From: JADFRG01 sp036986135
GTDB taxonomy: Bacteria > Chloroflexota > Anaerolineae > Anaerolineales > E44-bin32
Reading direction: 5' to 3'
NCBI GenBank assembly: GCA_036986135.1
Contig: BTQZ01000001.1
Span: 62,001 to 126,000 of the forward strand
DNA: 64,000 nucleotides
Part shown: positions 25,027 through 33,319 of the stretch, piece after piece
Numbering within the stretch: position 1 is the stretch's first letter
Layout: every line of letters begins with the position of its first letter
The notes under the pieces: generated by a model
Database searches by the model: none
The model's input: the letters and a program-made list of their open reading frames with translations, nothing else
Told to the model about the DNA's origin: nothing
Position numbers and translations under genes: made by a program

Positions 25027-26760
25027 ATGCAATTGGAACGTAACATCTCACTTAGGGTTCTGCCGAGCTCCGCGCTCGAGCTTGCCGAATGGGACTGGGA
25101 GCAGGTCGAGGCGCATTACATAGATCTCCAAGGCCGAATGCTCGATGCTGGGACGGTTGAGGAGTGGTTGACGGCCTGGTCTCGTCTCAGAGAGTTGGTA
25201 AAGGAGGCGCTCGATCGGCTCTACGTGGCCAAGACGCTTGACACTGCGGATGAGAGCCGCGAGGCGCGCTACAACACCTACCTCGAGCAGATCTTCACCC
25301 CCTCGGAGGAGCACGAACAAGGACTGAAAAAGATGCTGCTGGAGTCCGGGCTGGAACCGGATGGGTTTGCAATTCCACTGCGCAACCTTCGAACGCAGGC
25401 CCGACTCTTCAGGGAGCCCAACCTATCCCTGCTGGAGCAGGAAAAGAAGCTGGGGTCGGAATACGACAAGATCATCGGGGCGCAAACGGTCGAATGGGAG
25501 GGCGAAACGATCACCCTCCCGCGCCTATTTCGAGAACTTGAGCAGCCCGACCGGAGTACGCGGGAAAGGGCTTGGAGGCTGGCGATGGGCCGCTACCAAG
25601 CCGACCGATCGGCGATAAACGACGTATGGGTGCGCTTGCTTAGATTGCGAAACGAGATCGCGGCCAATGCCGACTTGCCGGACTATCGTGCCTATCGTTG
25701 GCAACAACTACTACGCCTGGAATATACACCGGACGATTGCATGGAATTCCATGAGTCGATCGAATCGGTGGTTGTGCCCGCGGCAACAAGGATCTTGGAA
25801 CGAAGGCGGGTAGCCCTGCAGTTGGATGCTTTGCGCCCGTGGGATCTGCAAGTGGATACGTTCGGGAGAGAACCGCTTGAGCCGTTTGCGACTGTTGAGG
25901 AGCTGATCCGCAAGACCTCCAACATCTTTCACGCAGTGGATCCGGAACTTGGTGGATATTTCGATACGATGGAATCCGAGGGGCTCCTGGATCTCGATAA
26001 CAGCGAGGGCAAAGCTCCCGGTGGCTACGCCGAGTACTTCCTTGCTGCGAGGCGGCCATTCATCTTCATGAATGCGGTCGGCACGGCGCGAAACGTCGAG
26101 ACGCTCCTGCACGAGGGCGGGCACGCTTTTCATGTGTTCGAATGCGCCCACCTTCCCTATGTCCAGCAACTAACATTGCCTTCTGAATTCGCAGAAGTGG
26201 CTTCGATGTCCATGGAGTTGCTAGCCGCACCGTATCTGTCGACTGCCAACGGCGGCTTTTATTCGGAATCGGAGGCTGCGCGCAGCCGCATTAAACATCT
26301 CGAGGATATCGTTCTGTTCTGGCCCTACATGGCGGTGGTTGATGCCTTTCAACATTGGGCGTATCTGAACCCGCAGACGGCCGCAGATCCCGATGCCTGC
26401 GAAACGCAGTGGGGGCGGTTGTGGGACCGATTTATGCCCCTCGTAGATTGGAGTGGATTGGAACCGGAAAAGAAAACCGGTTGGCATCGGAAGCTGCATC
26501 TCTACCTCTATCCGTTCTACTACGTTGACTACGGGCTGGCTCAGCTTGGTGCGGTTCATATTTGGAGAAATGCCACCAATGACCAATCGGCAGCCGTGAA
26601 ACAGTATAGGGAAGCACTAGCGCTGGGCGGCACCTTGCCTCTGGTTGAGCTCTATGAGCGTGCGGGCGCGAAGCTGGCCTTCGATGCGGGAACGCTGGGT
26701 AAGGCGGTATCCCTGATCGAATCTACTCTCAAGCATCTAGAGGTACAGAGCTCAAACTGA
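25027..26760 (+). CDS. M3 family oligoendopeptidase
   Basis: This is a second M3 zinc metallopeptidase of 577 residues. HEGGHAFHVFE gives HExxH and LPSEFAEVASMSMELLA supplies the downstream Glu ligand. It lies 57 bases after pepF but the two are distant in sequence outside the catalytic core, so they belong to different subfamilies. I start at ATG 25027, preceded by ACAGGA. A run of nine G (25008-25016) lies in the leader. Confidence 0.9.
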   Translation: MQLERNISLRVLPSSALELAEWDWEQVEAHYIDLQGRMLDAGTVEEWLTAWSRLRELVKEALDRLYVAKTLDTADESREARYNTYLEQIFTPSEEHEQGLKKMLLESGLEPDGFAIPLRNLRTQARLFREPNLSLLEQEKKLGSEYDKIIGAQTVEWEGETITLPRLFRELEQPDRSTRERAWRLAMGRYQADRSAINDVWVRLLRLRNEIAANADLPDYRAYRWQQLLRLEYTPDDCMEFHESIESVVVPAATRILERRRVALQLDALRPWDLQVDTFGREPLEPFATVEELIRKTSNIFHAVDPELGGYFDTMESEGLLDLDNSEGKAPGGYAEYFLAARRPFIFMNAVGTARNVETLLHEGGHAFHVFECAHLPYVQQLTLPSEFAEVASMSMELLAAPYLSTANGGFYSESEAARSRIKHLEDIVLFWPYMAVVDAFQHWAYLNPQTAADPDACETQWGRLWDRFMPLVDWSGLEPEKKTGWHRKLHLYLYPFYYVDYGLAQLGAVHIWRNATNDQSAAVKQYREALALGGTLPLVELYERAGAKLAFDAGTLGKAVSLIESTLKHLEVQSSN

Positions 26761-26879
26761 CACCCGAAAATTGCCCTCCTCATGACTTTGGCGAGATCGG
26801 CATTCGATTCGCATACGGATATCCGGGGCCTGAATAATGGAGGAGGAGACAGATCTAGCGCAAGCAGTGAATTGGGGAG

Positions 26880-26969
<90 letters not shown>

Positions 26970-27070
26970 ACCTCGGATTATAACGTCGGGTCCCGCACCT
27001 GTTGAAAGGTGGCTATGTGGACCCAGAAACCGGCAATATAAGGCGCAGAAGCAGTTAGCTTGCCTGGCTA

Positions 27071-27086
27071 TGTGAGGTATGTTACA
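27071..27086 (+). promoter_or_regulatory. CRP/FNR-type palindrome before the Rieske/cytochrome b operon
   Basis: TGTGAGGTATGTTACA has the TGTGA-N6-TCACA layout with one mismatch. It lies 81 bases ahead of the Rieske start. Related sites precede other respiratory units in the window. No convincing -10 box is seen downstream. Confidence 0.5.
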
Positions 27087-27166
27087 AATATTGAAAATTG
27101 CTTCGGTGCATTGCCAAAGGTGCACCTATTCCAACAGATTATGACAACCAAAGGAGGTCCGCCTCG

Positions 27167-27838
27167 ATGACGGACGCGGAGGAGCAGCCCGCAGCGGAAG
27201 GATTGGCGGGGGCTTTAGAAGATCTGGGGGTAGCTTCCCCAGCCCTGACACGCAGGGAATTCCTTTATTATTTATGGGCCTCGTCCATGGCCGTGTTCCT
27301 GGTCGGAGCGGGTGGAGTTACGATCTGGTTCGCGCTGCCGCGCTTCCGTGAAGGCGAGTTTGGGGGCGTCTTCATCATTCCCGTCGAAGAGATTCCCGCA
27401 CCGGACGCCGACCCAAAGGAATTTGCCGAAGGCCGGTTCTGGCTGGTCAACGTTGGGGAGGAAATTCTCAACGATCCGCGCCAACCCGACAACTACGAGC
27501 TCAACTCCGGGGTTCGTATCCTTTACAAGGTGTGTGTGCACTTAGGTTGCCTTTATAAATGGGTGCCCGTCAACGACCGCTTCGAGTGCCCATGCCACGG
27601 CTCCAAATATCTCAAGAGCAACGCCCGTATTGACGGCCCCGCCCGCCGGAATCTGGACCAGTTTCTGATGCAGGTTCTGGACGCTGCCGGAAATGTGCTG
27701 GATCAGACCGAAGCGACCTGGTCAGGGAACCGGGAAGGCACATCACTCCCCATCCCGCCCGGAGCGGTAGCCCTGCGGATCGATACTGGACAGCGCTTGC
27801 TCGGTGCGCCAAACACCAAGCCCGGCGGCGGCACGTAG
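27167..27838 (+). CDS. Rieske iron-sulfur protein of bc complex 1
   Basis: The protein has 223 residues. A short cytoplasmic N-terminus leads to RREFLYYLW and one membrane helix (residues ~35-57). The outer domain carries the 2Fe-2S ligands in CVHLGC and CPCHGSKY. It takes electrons from quinol and passes them to a c-type cytochrome. I start at ATG 27167 because AAAGGAGGT precedes it closely. It is the first gene of a five-gene operon that contains cytochrome b and two diheme cytochromes. Confidence 0.93.
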   Translation: MTDAEEQPAAEGLAGALEDLGVASPALTRREFLYYLWASSMAVFLVGAGGVTIWFALPRFREGEFGGVFIIPVEEIPAPDADPKEFAEGRFWLVNVGEEILNDPRQPDNYELNSGVRILYKVCVHLGCLYKWVPVNDRFECPCHGSKYLKSNARIDGPARRNLDQFLMQVLDAAGNVLDQTEATWSGNREGTSLPIPPGAVALRIDTGQRLLGAPNTKPGGGT

Positions 27839-27853
27839 CGACAGAGGTTCGCA

Positions 27854-29458
27854 ATGCGAATTCCACGCCCCAAGATTCTCAGCCTTCCGTTCCTTGACGA
27901 TATCGAAGAAAAGGGAGTGGTCAAGGCCTCCACCGACCTGGCGGATGATGTCGTCACGCGTGTCACGTCTGGCCTCAATATTTCCGATGTGCGGTCCGTC
28001 CTGCGCGGTGATGTCCCGGCAAGGCCCAACCCCCGTCTGACGCCGCACGCGGAGGGCTTCTGGCTGCACATGAAGCCCAGCTACTACAACAACCTGATGG
28101 ATGGCCTGTACCCGACCTTTCGACTGGGCTGGCTGGCGACTTTTTTCTTTGCTTGGGAAACCCTTACCGGGCTTTATCTAATGGTTTTCTACACGCCCTC
28201 CCCGCTTGTGGCCTACGAGAACATGCTCAATATCCTGAGCAATGTCCCCTTCGGGCGTTGGATGCGGGATACGCATAAGCTGGGCGGGGAACTGATGGTG
28301 CTGGTGGTCGCGTTTCACATGCTGCGGACGTATGTCACCGGCTCTTACAAGCGGCCGCGCCAGTTCACCTGGGCCACCGGTGGATTGCTTTTAATCCTTA
28401 CGCTGCTCGTTTCATTCTTCGGATACTTGTTGCCCTGGGATCAGCTCAGTCTATGGGCGGTGACCATCGGAGCCTCGACCGCAGAGGCGACGCCGTTTGT
28501 TGGGCGTGAGGCGGACCTGCTCATGCGCGGCGGTCCCGAAATCGGGGCAAACGGGCTGCTGCGTGCGTATCTAATACATGTGCTGCTGCTTCCAATTATG
28601 CTGGTCATCCTTCTGGGTGTGCACTACTACAAAGTTATCCTTCACGGCCACAGTCTGCCCCCGGAGGCAGAGGACGCCGGCGTAGACACCGCCCGAAAAG
28701 TGCCCATGAACGTACGCACCTATTTTATGCCGAAGATCCTCACCCGCGAGTTGGTTTACGTCGCGGGGTTGACGCTGCTCCTGCTCGGAGCATCCGCGTT
28801 CACTTTTGGTTATCATGCTCCCCTCGAACCGCACGCGGATCCGCTTGTCACTCCTCTACATACGACCTCGCCATGGTATTTTCTCTGGATCCAGGGCTTG
28901 ATGAAACTCGGCGATAAATTCATCTTTGGCGCCCTCATTCCGTTTGGGCTCGTATTTGGTACGCTTGTCGTATGGCCATATATAGAGGTCGGGCGCAACC
29001 GACGCTACGGGGCCCGACGTATCGGACTCTCGATCGCGGCCGGGAGCCTGGTCTTGGCTGCAGTCCTGACCTACATGGGTACACCGTGGTTCGCCGTAGC
29101 GACCTCGCCCGATCAAGAGGCGGTGGCAGTGCTGCTGCCCCAGACGAAGCCGGGGCCATTACGCTTGGCAGATTGGGAAGACATCCCCTACGGCACTTTT
29201 GTTGCCAGCGAATGGGCAACTGCGCCGACCCGGACGACATCGAAGCTGCTTAAGATGTTCGACGATGCACTGGAGCGTGGGAGAGATAACCCGATCTATG
29301 GGGACGTTGAAGGTTTCATGATCGTGGAGGACTGGCAGACGGACCTCAAGAAGATCACATTGCGAGTGGTTTGGGCCAATCCAGAGACGGGTGAACCCAG
29401 CGAGTTTAGCGAAGTCTTTTACTTCCACCGCAACAGCGACTATGGCCAGGGGGAGTAG
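27854..29458 (+). CDS. Full-length cytochrome b of bc complex 1, with C-terminal extension
   Basis: The 534-residue protein joins the PetB and PetD halves. Heme b ligands are probably His141/His155 and His242/His257; the 14-residue gap in the second pair is b6f-like. PWDQ is present. The Qo-site PEWY motif reads SPWY (residues 339-342), so the usual Glu is replaced by Pro. About eight membrane helices end near residue 405. A soluble extension of ~130 residues follows, without heme motifs. It oxidises quinol at the membrane and shares an operon with Rieske and diheme cytochromes. No classical cytochrome c1 is present. Confidence 0.92.
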   Translation: MRIPRPKILSLPFLDDIEEKGVVKASTDLADDVVTRVTSGLNISDVRSVLRGDVPARPNPRLTPHAEGFWLHMKPSYYNNLMDGLYPTFRLGWLATFFFAWETLTGLYLMVFYTPSPLVAYENMLNILSNVPFGRWMRDTHKLGGELMVLVVAFHMLRTYVTGSYKRPRQFTWATGGLLLILTLLVSFFGYLLPWDQLSLWAVTIGASTAEATPFVGREADLLMRGGPEIGANGLLRAYLIHVLLLPIMLVILLGVHYYKVILHGHSLPPEAEDAGVDTARKVPMNVRTYFMPKILTRELVYVAGLTLLLLGASAFTFGYHAPLEPHADPLVTPLHTTSPWYFLWIQGLMKLGDKFIFGALIPFGLVFGTLVVWPYIEVGRNRRYGARRIGLSIAAGSLVLAAVLTYMGTPWFAVATSPDQEAVAVLLPQTKPGPLRLADWEDIPYGTFVASEWATAPTRTTSKLLKMFDDALERGRDNPIYGDVEGFMIVEDWQTDLKKITLRVVWANPETGEPSEFSEVFYFHRNSDYGQGE

Positions 29459-29461
29459 TCT

Positions 29462-30292
29462 GTGAAGTACTACATCGCGGGCGGAACCTTTGCTTTCATC
29501 GGGGCGGTCACGCTGCTGATCATTATGAGCGCTATGGAACCGGCGCGCATGGAATCCTTTACGCAGTCCTACGAGTCGCGTCAGATCGAGCGGGGCGCAC
29601 TCATTTTCGAAAGCGGCTGTCGGCCCTGCCACGGGCCGCAGGGTGAGGGTACCCCTCTGGGCCCGCCGCTGAACCGTGCCGACCTGTTCGATGGCGAGTA
29701 CCTTAGCGCCATCGGCTGGTCGGGCACGCTTGATGACTTCTTGAGATCTACCATCTCCGCTGGCCGACCCCTTCCCACCGAGGGAACGAACTTCCCGCAA
29801 CGGATGCCGACCTGGAGCCAGGCCTTCGGTGGACCGCTTCGGCCCGATGAAGTCGTGAACGTGGCTGCATTCATCATGAATTGGGGCGACCGAGCCATTG
29901 CCGGCGTCCAACCCACCGAAATAACCGATGATTTGATGATGGGCACGGATATTTTCATCGAACTTCCGGAAGGGGACGCCGAAATCGGGCAGAATCTGGC
30001 GGAAAGCCAATTTGGGTGCGCAGCCTGTCACATTCTCTCGACGGTGGGTCCCCCATGGGCGGCCACCGGCGGATTGCCCGGCATTGCGGTGCGCGGTGAT
30101 ATCCGCATTCAGCAGGACAACTACACCGGAAACGCCACTTCAGGTGATGAGTACCTGATCGAGTCGGTCGTTGAAGCCAACATTCATGTCGTTGAGGACT
30201 TCCAACCCGGCATCATGCCCGCCAACTTCAGTGAACGGATCACGCTGCAGGACATGGCGCATTTGCTGGCGTTCATGAAGACCTTCGAATAG
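29462..30292 (+). CDS. Membrane-anchored diheme cytochrome c of bc complex 1
   Basis: An N-terminal helix (residues ~4-22) anchors two class I-like cytochrome c domains on the outer face. Heme motifs are CRPCH and CAACH. The first domain resembles mono-heme carriers (GPPLNRADLF, MPTWSQAFGGPL). In the second the heme motif is followed by ILSTVGP. It starts with GTG three bases after cytochrome b and probably replaces cytochrome c1 as the electron exit. Confidence 0.9.
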   Translation: MKYYIAGGTFAFIGAVTLLIIMSAMEPARMESFTQSYESRQIERGALIFESGCRPCHGPQGEGTPLGPPLNRADLFDGEYLSAIGWSGTLDDFLRSTISAGRPLPTEGTNFPQRMPTWSQAFGGPLRPDEVVNVAAFIMNWGDRAIAGVQPTEITDDLMMGTDIFIELPEGDAEIGQNLAESQFGCAACHILSTVGPPWAATGGLPGIAVRGDIRIQQDNYTGNATSGDEYLIESVVEANIHVVEDFQPGIMPANFSERITLQDMAHLLAFMKTFE

Positions 30293-30325
30293 ACGCAGCT
30301 GCGATATCAGATGGCCAAGCCCATT

Positions 30326-30350
30326 GCCGCCGCCGTTGCAAGGCGGCGGC
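30326..30350 (+). other. GC-rich hairpin between the two diheme cytochrome genes
   Basis: GCCGCCGCC pairs with GGCGGCGGC over a seven-base loop. No T-tract follows. It could reduce read-through to the downstream genes or mark an mRNA processing site. Confidence 0.45.
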
Positions 30351-30437
30351 GTTCGTAACAGATCGACAGGGAGAAACATCACTTTGAATGGGCGATGGTC
30401 TGTGGCTAGAATCAGTCAGGTGAGAGGATTCGGGAGA

Positions 30438-31229
30438 ATGCAGTTACTCAAACTGAGCATTGGCGTGTCCTTAGCACTGCTGGTGGGATGGAGCACGGCC
30501 CTGGCGCAGACCGAGGATGATCCGGAGCGCGGCGGGGAGCTTTATGTCGCGAACTGCGCCGTCTGTCACGGGATCAGCGGTACAGGGAGAATCGGCGCGA
30601 ATTTACAGAACTTCCCCGCCATCGATGTCGGCGTCGTACTTGAAGCCACGATCACGAACGGTGTGGCCGGTACGGTGATGCCGGCCTGGGGAAGGGTCAA
30701 CGGCGGCCCGCTCTCGGATCAGGACATCGCCGATATATCAGCCTACATCCAGGGGGCATTTGCTGGCTCAGATCCAATCGCTCCTGCGCCTACGTACATC
30801 GCCCCGGCGATCGACCCATTGCCGGATATCGACGGTGATCCATCGGCGGGGGTAGTCGTGTTTCAGTCGAATTGCGTCGCTTGCCACGGAGACCAAGGCC
30901 AGGGCCGCTTCGGAGTGCCGCTGGCGAAGTCCTGGTCGGGCAATCAGCCGGAGGTCTATATCCGCTCGGTAGCAAGCGATGGAATACAGGGTACGACGAT
31001 GCCCGCCTGGGCACAGGCGGAGGGGGGACCGCTCAGCGTGGAAGACATAGCCAACGTGGCTGCGTTTGTCCTGACTCTCAGCCCCGTGAGTACTTCCCCT
31101 CAGCCTCCACCCTTGCCGACAGAGGGACCCATATCCGCAAACACTGTGCTGTTGACACTGGCAGCCCTGGTGGTCATGGGAATCATCGTCGGTGTCGTTT
31201 ACTATCGAGGCGCCAAGAGGGCCGGCTGA
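30438..31229 (+). CDS. Diheme cytochrome c with C-terminal membrane anchor
   Basis: A cleavable signal peptide (residues ~1-24, ending LAQ) precedes two tandem cytochrome c domains with CAVCH and CVACH. A Pro-rich linker and a C-terminal helix (~230-255) follow. Met ligands are likely in TVMPAWG and TTMPAWA. The two domains are similar to each other and look like an internal duplication. The start at 30438 was chosen because the signal peptide begins there and GGGAG lies upstream. Confidence 0.9.
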   Translation: MQLLKLSIGVSLALLVGWSTALAQTEDDPERGGELYVANCAVCHGISGTGRIGANLQNFPAIDVGVVLEATITNGVAGTVMPAWGRVNGGPLSDQDIADISAYIQGAFAGSDPIAPAPTYIAPAIDPLPDIDGDPSAGVVVFQSNCVACHGDQGQGRFGVPLAKSWSGNQPEVYIRSVASDGIQGTTMPAWAQAEGGPLSVEDIANVAAFVLTLSPVSTSPQPPPLPTEGPISANTVLLTLAALVVMGIIVGVVYYRGAKRAG

Positions 31230-31266
31230 GCGGCGTATCCGCTTCATGTCTATGGAGGAGCTGGAT

Positions 31267-32214
31267 GTGATCCTCAAGAAGCAAATTAGAAATCGACCGA
31301 TGCTCAACATCGCGTGGTTTCTCTCGGCGACGGCTGCGGCCTTGCTGCTGCTGATCATTGGTTCAGTCGGTGGCTCGGCCCAGAGCGATACCGCACCGGT
31401 CGACCACCTCGAAGTGGCTCTCTGGCCTGAGTACGACCGGCCGGCCATGCTGGTGATCTACCGATTTGAGCTTGCCGAAGACACAGCGCTCCCTGCCACA
31501 GTTGCGCTGCCCGTTCCAGCTGCTGCTGGGCAGCCGACGGCAATCGCTTGGCTCGGCTCCGATGGCACTCTCTATGACGCGGCCTTCACAAGCGAGAGCG
31601 CTGGCGAATGGCTGATCGTCCAGATCGAGATGCCTGAAGCTCGAACCGGCCAAATCGAGTTCTACTCAGACATGGATTTCGCCGACACAAGGCGCAGCTT
31701 CCTCTTCGAGTGGCCGGATGGATTTGAGCTTGGTGGGATGTCTTATGAAGTCCAAGAGCCAGTTTCGGCCACCGATCTACGGGTGAACCCGGCTCCCGAT
31801 CGTGAAGGTCCCGGCGCATTCGGCCTCAATTACCTGACCGGCGATCTGGGCCCTCAGCCAGCTGAGGGAGTTACGGCCATCAGTGTGACCTATGAAAAGT
31901 CGACTCCCGCGCTGTCGGTCGAAGCACTTCGGCCGCTTGGGGAGATTTCCACTCCGGCCGACCTGCAGTCGGGAAATCTTGACCTTCTCCCTTGGTTGCT
32001 TGCTGCGGCCGGGATCGTAGCATTAGGCGGTGGAGTCTACTACCTTGCCTTCAGGCAGCGGCTCGCCCCTCAGCGGGCACCGAGGAGGCGCAGAAAGCGC
32101 GGGACGGATGTCGAACTGGAGGCCTCCACCGTGTATTGTCATCAATGCGGTGCAGCTGCCGGCATCAGCGATGTCTATTGCCGGCAGTGCGGCACGCAGT
32201 TGCGGCGGAAATGA
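31267..32214 (+). CDS. Secreted-domain membrane protein with a C-terminal zinc ribbon
   Basis: About 315 residues. A signal sequence (IAWFLSATAAALLLLIIGS) leads to a ~200-residue extracytoplasmic domain rich in beta strands. A membrane helix (LLPWLLAAAGIVALGGGVYYL) follows, then a basic cytoplasmic tail with CHQCG and CRQCG, a double-CxxC zinc ribbon. The best start is the GTG at 31267, five bases after GGAGGAG; ATG codons at 31246 and 31252 lie upstream. Its place in the bc operon suggests assembly or sensing. I do not recognise a family for the outer domain. Confidence 0.65.
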   Translation: MILKKQIRNRPMLNIAWFLSATAAALLLLIIGSVGGSAQSDTAPVDHLEVALWPEYDRPAMLVIYRFELAEDTALPATVALPVPAAAGQPTAIAWLGSDGTLYDAAFTSESAGEWLIVQIEMPEARTGQIEFYSDMDFADTRRSFLFEWPDGFELGGMSYEVQEPVSATDLRVNPAPDREGPGAFGLNYLTGDLGPQPAEGVTAISVTYEKSTPALSVEALRPLGEISTPADLQSGNLDLLPWLLAAAGIVALGGGVYYLAFRQRLAPQRAPRRRRKRGTDVELEASTVYCHQCGAAAGISDVYCRQCGTQLRRK

Positions 32215-32417
32215 CCACGCAGATCAGTCAACGCGCCCGGGAGGGTTACGGTGGGCCCTGAGCTCGTCATGCGGTACGTCTCGGGAGACGCGGATGGTCC
32301 GGTTCGGCCGGGACAGCTGGTCGGTGGCGCGGACACCGGCCGCTTACTCCCCGATTAGCAAAGCTTTAGGCCGATCGCTAGCTGGCGGCAGAACGGCGAG
32401 AGAGGCCACGAAGGAAA

Positions 32418-32603
32418 TTGGCTAATCGGGTGGTCCGGTCGCCGATCGCGAACTCATTGGAATGGTTCGGCACGCCGGAACGGGCCTCCCTGAGGGCTGG
32501 TGAGCGCGAGTTCAGCTCACGTCCGGGGGAGGGCACCCGAATCACAGTCACCGTACCCTTGGAAGACGAAGAGAACGAGGTCCATGCGCCTGCTGCTGGT
32601 TGA
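32418..32603 (+). pseudogene. Remnant of a histidine kinase C-terminus
   Basis: A short in-frame stretch ends PERASLRAGEREF...SRPGEGTRITVTVPLE, which is the last part of a HATPase domain (the GMRERA...GG...SRPGEGT pattern). It directly precedes a response regulator, as a kinase gene should. The region from 32215 to here has no intact kinase domain in any frame. I read it as a decayed kinase. The boundaries are approximate. Confidence 0.55.
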
Positions 32604-33228
32604 TGATCATGAAGTGGTGCGGAGCGGACTCCGCATGCTCTTAGAGAGTCAGGAAGATATCCAAATCGTAGGAGAAGCAGGTAACGCTGCCGAAGCATTT
32701 GAAGCGCTTGAACAACTGGGGCCCGACGTGATCCTGCTGGATATCAGCCTGCCCGACATATCCGGGATTCAGGTGATGGAGCGCATCCGAGAGATCCAGC
32801 CTGAATTGGCGGTGGTAGCCTTGACCATTCATGAAGACAAGGAATACTTCTTTAGGATGCTGGAAGCAGGGGCCATTGGTTATGTCCCAAAGCGAGCCGC
32901 TCCGGAGGAATTGCTGACAGCCGTTCGAGCTGCGGCGCAGGGCCAGGTCTACTTATATCCTTCGCTAGCGACGCTTCTGGTCAAAGACTATCTGGTCCAG
33001 GACGCCGAGGCTCGAGACGCGCGAATGTTGGATGGGCTAACCGAGCGGGAATTAGAGGTGCTTACGCAGGTCGCAGACGGAGCCACCAACGCCGAGATCG
33101 GCAATGCCCTCGGGATCAGCCCAAAGACCGTGGCTCGGCATCGCGAAAACATCATGGCCAAACTAAACCTGCATTCTCGGACGGAGCTGGTCAAGTACGC
33201 CATTCGAAAAGGGATCATCAAGCCCTGA
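32584..33228 (+). CDS. NarL/LuxR-type response regulator
   Basis: A 214-residue regulator. The receiver domain (residues 1-~120) has the acidic pair in LLVDDHEVV, the phosphorylation Asp in DVILLDISLPD and Lys in YVPKRA. The C-terminal LuxR helix-turn-helix has LTERELEVLTQVADGATNAEIG and SPKTVARHRENIMAKL. The neighbouring kinase is broken, so it may be driven by another kinase. It is related to the second regulator at 58356-59015. The start ATG at 32584 overlaps the kinase remnant. Confidence 0.93.
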   Translation: MRLLLVDDHEVVRSGLRMLLESQEDIQIVGEAGNAAEAFEALEQLGPDVILLDISLPDISGIQVMERIREIQPELAVVALTIHEDKEYFFRMLEAGAIGYVPKRAAPEELLTAVRAAAQGQVYLYPSLATLLVKDYLVQDAEARDARMLDGLTERELEVLTQVADGATNAEIGNALGISPKTVARHRENIMAKLNLHSRTELVKYAIRKGIIKP

Positions 33229-33269
33229 GGGGAGATACGCTTTCGCGCAAGCGCGGCTGTTTAAATGAT

Positions 33270-33297
33270 GAACCGGGCGCTGAAAGGCGCCCGGTTC
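33270..33297. terminator. Shared hairpin between convergent genes
   Basis: GAACCGGGCGC pairs with GCGCCCGGTTC over a six-base loop, an 11-bp perfect stem. It lies between the response regulator and the convergent decaheme gene. It probably ends both, although the T-tracts are weak. Confidence 0.65.
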
Positions 33298-33319
33298 GAT
33301 AAATGGAATGTTCCTGACC

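Noticed and set aside
30326..30350. The GC hairpin as a firm intrinsic terminator
   Set aside because: There is no T-tract and the genes on both sides belong together; I list it only as a hairpin.
29462..31229. Alternative complex III (ActABCDEF)
   Set aside because: The operon has true Rieske and cytochrome b genes. Act gene order and a fused ActB are absent; the NrfD in module B belongs to a separate operon.
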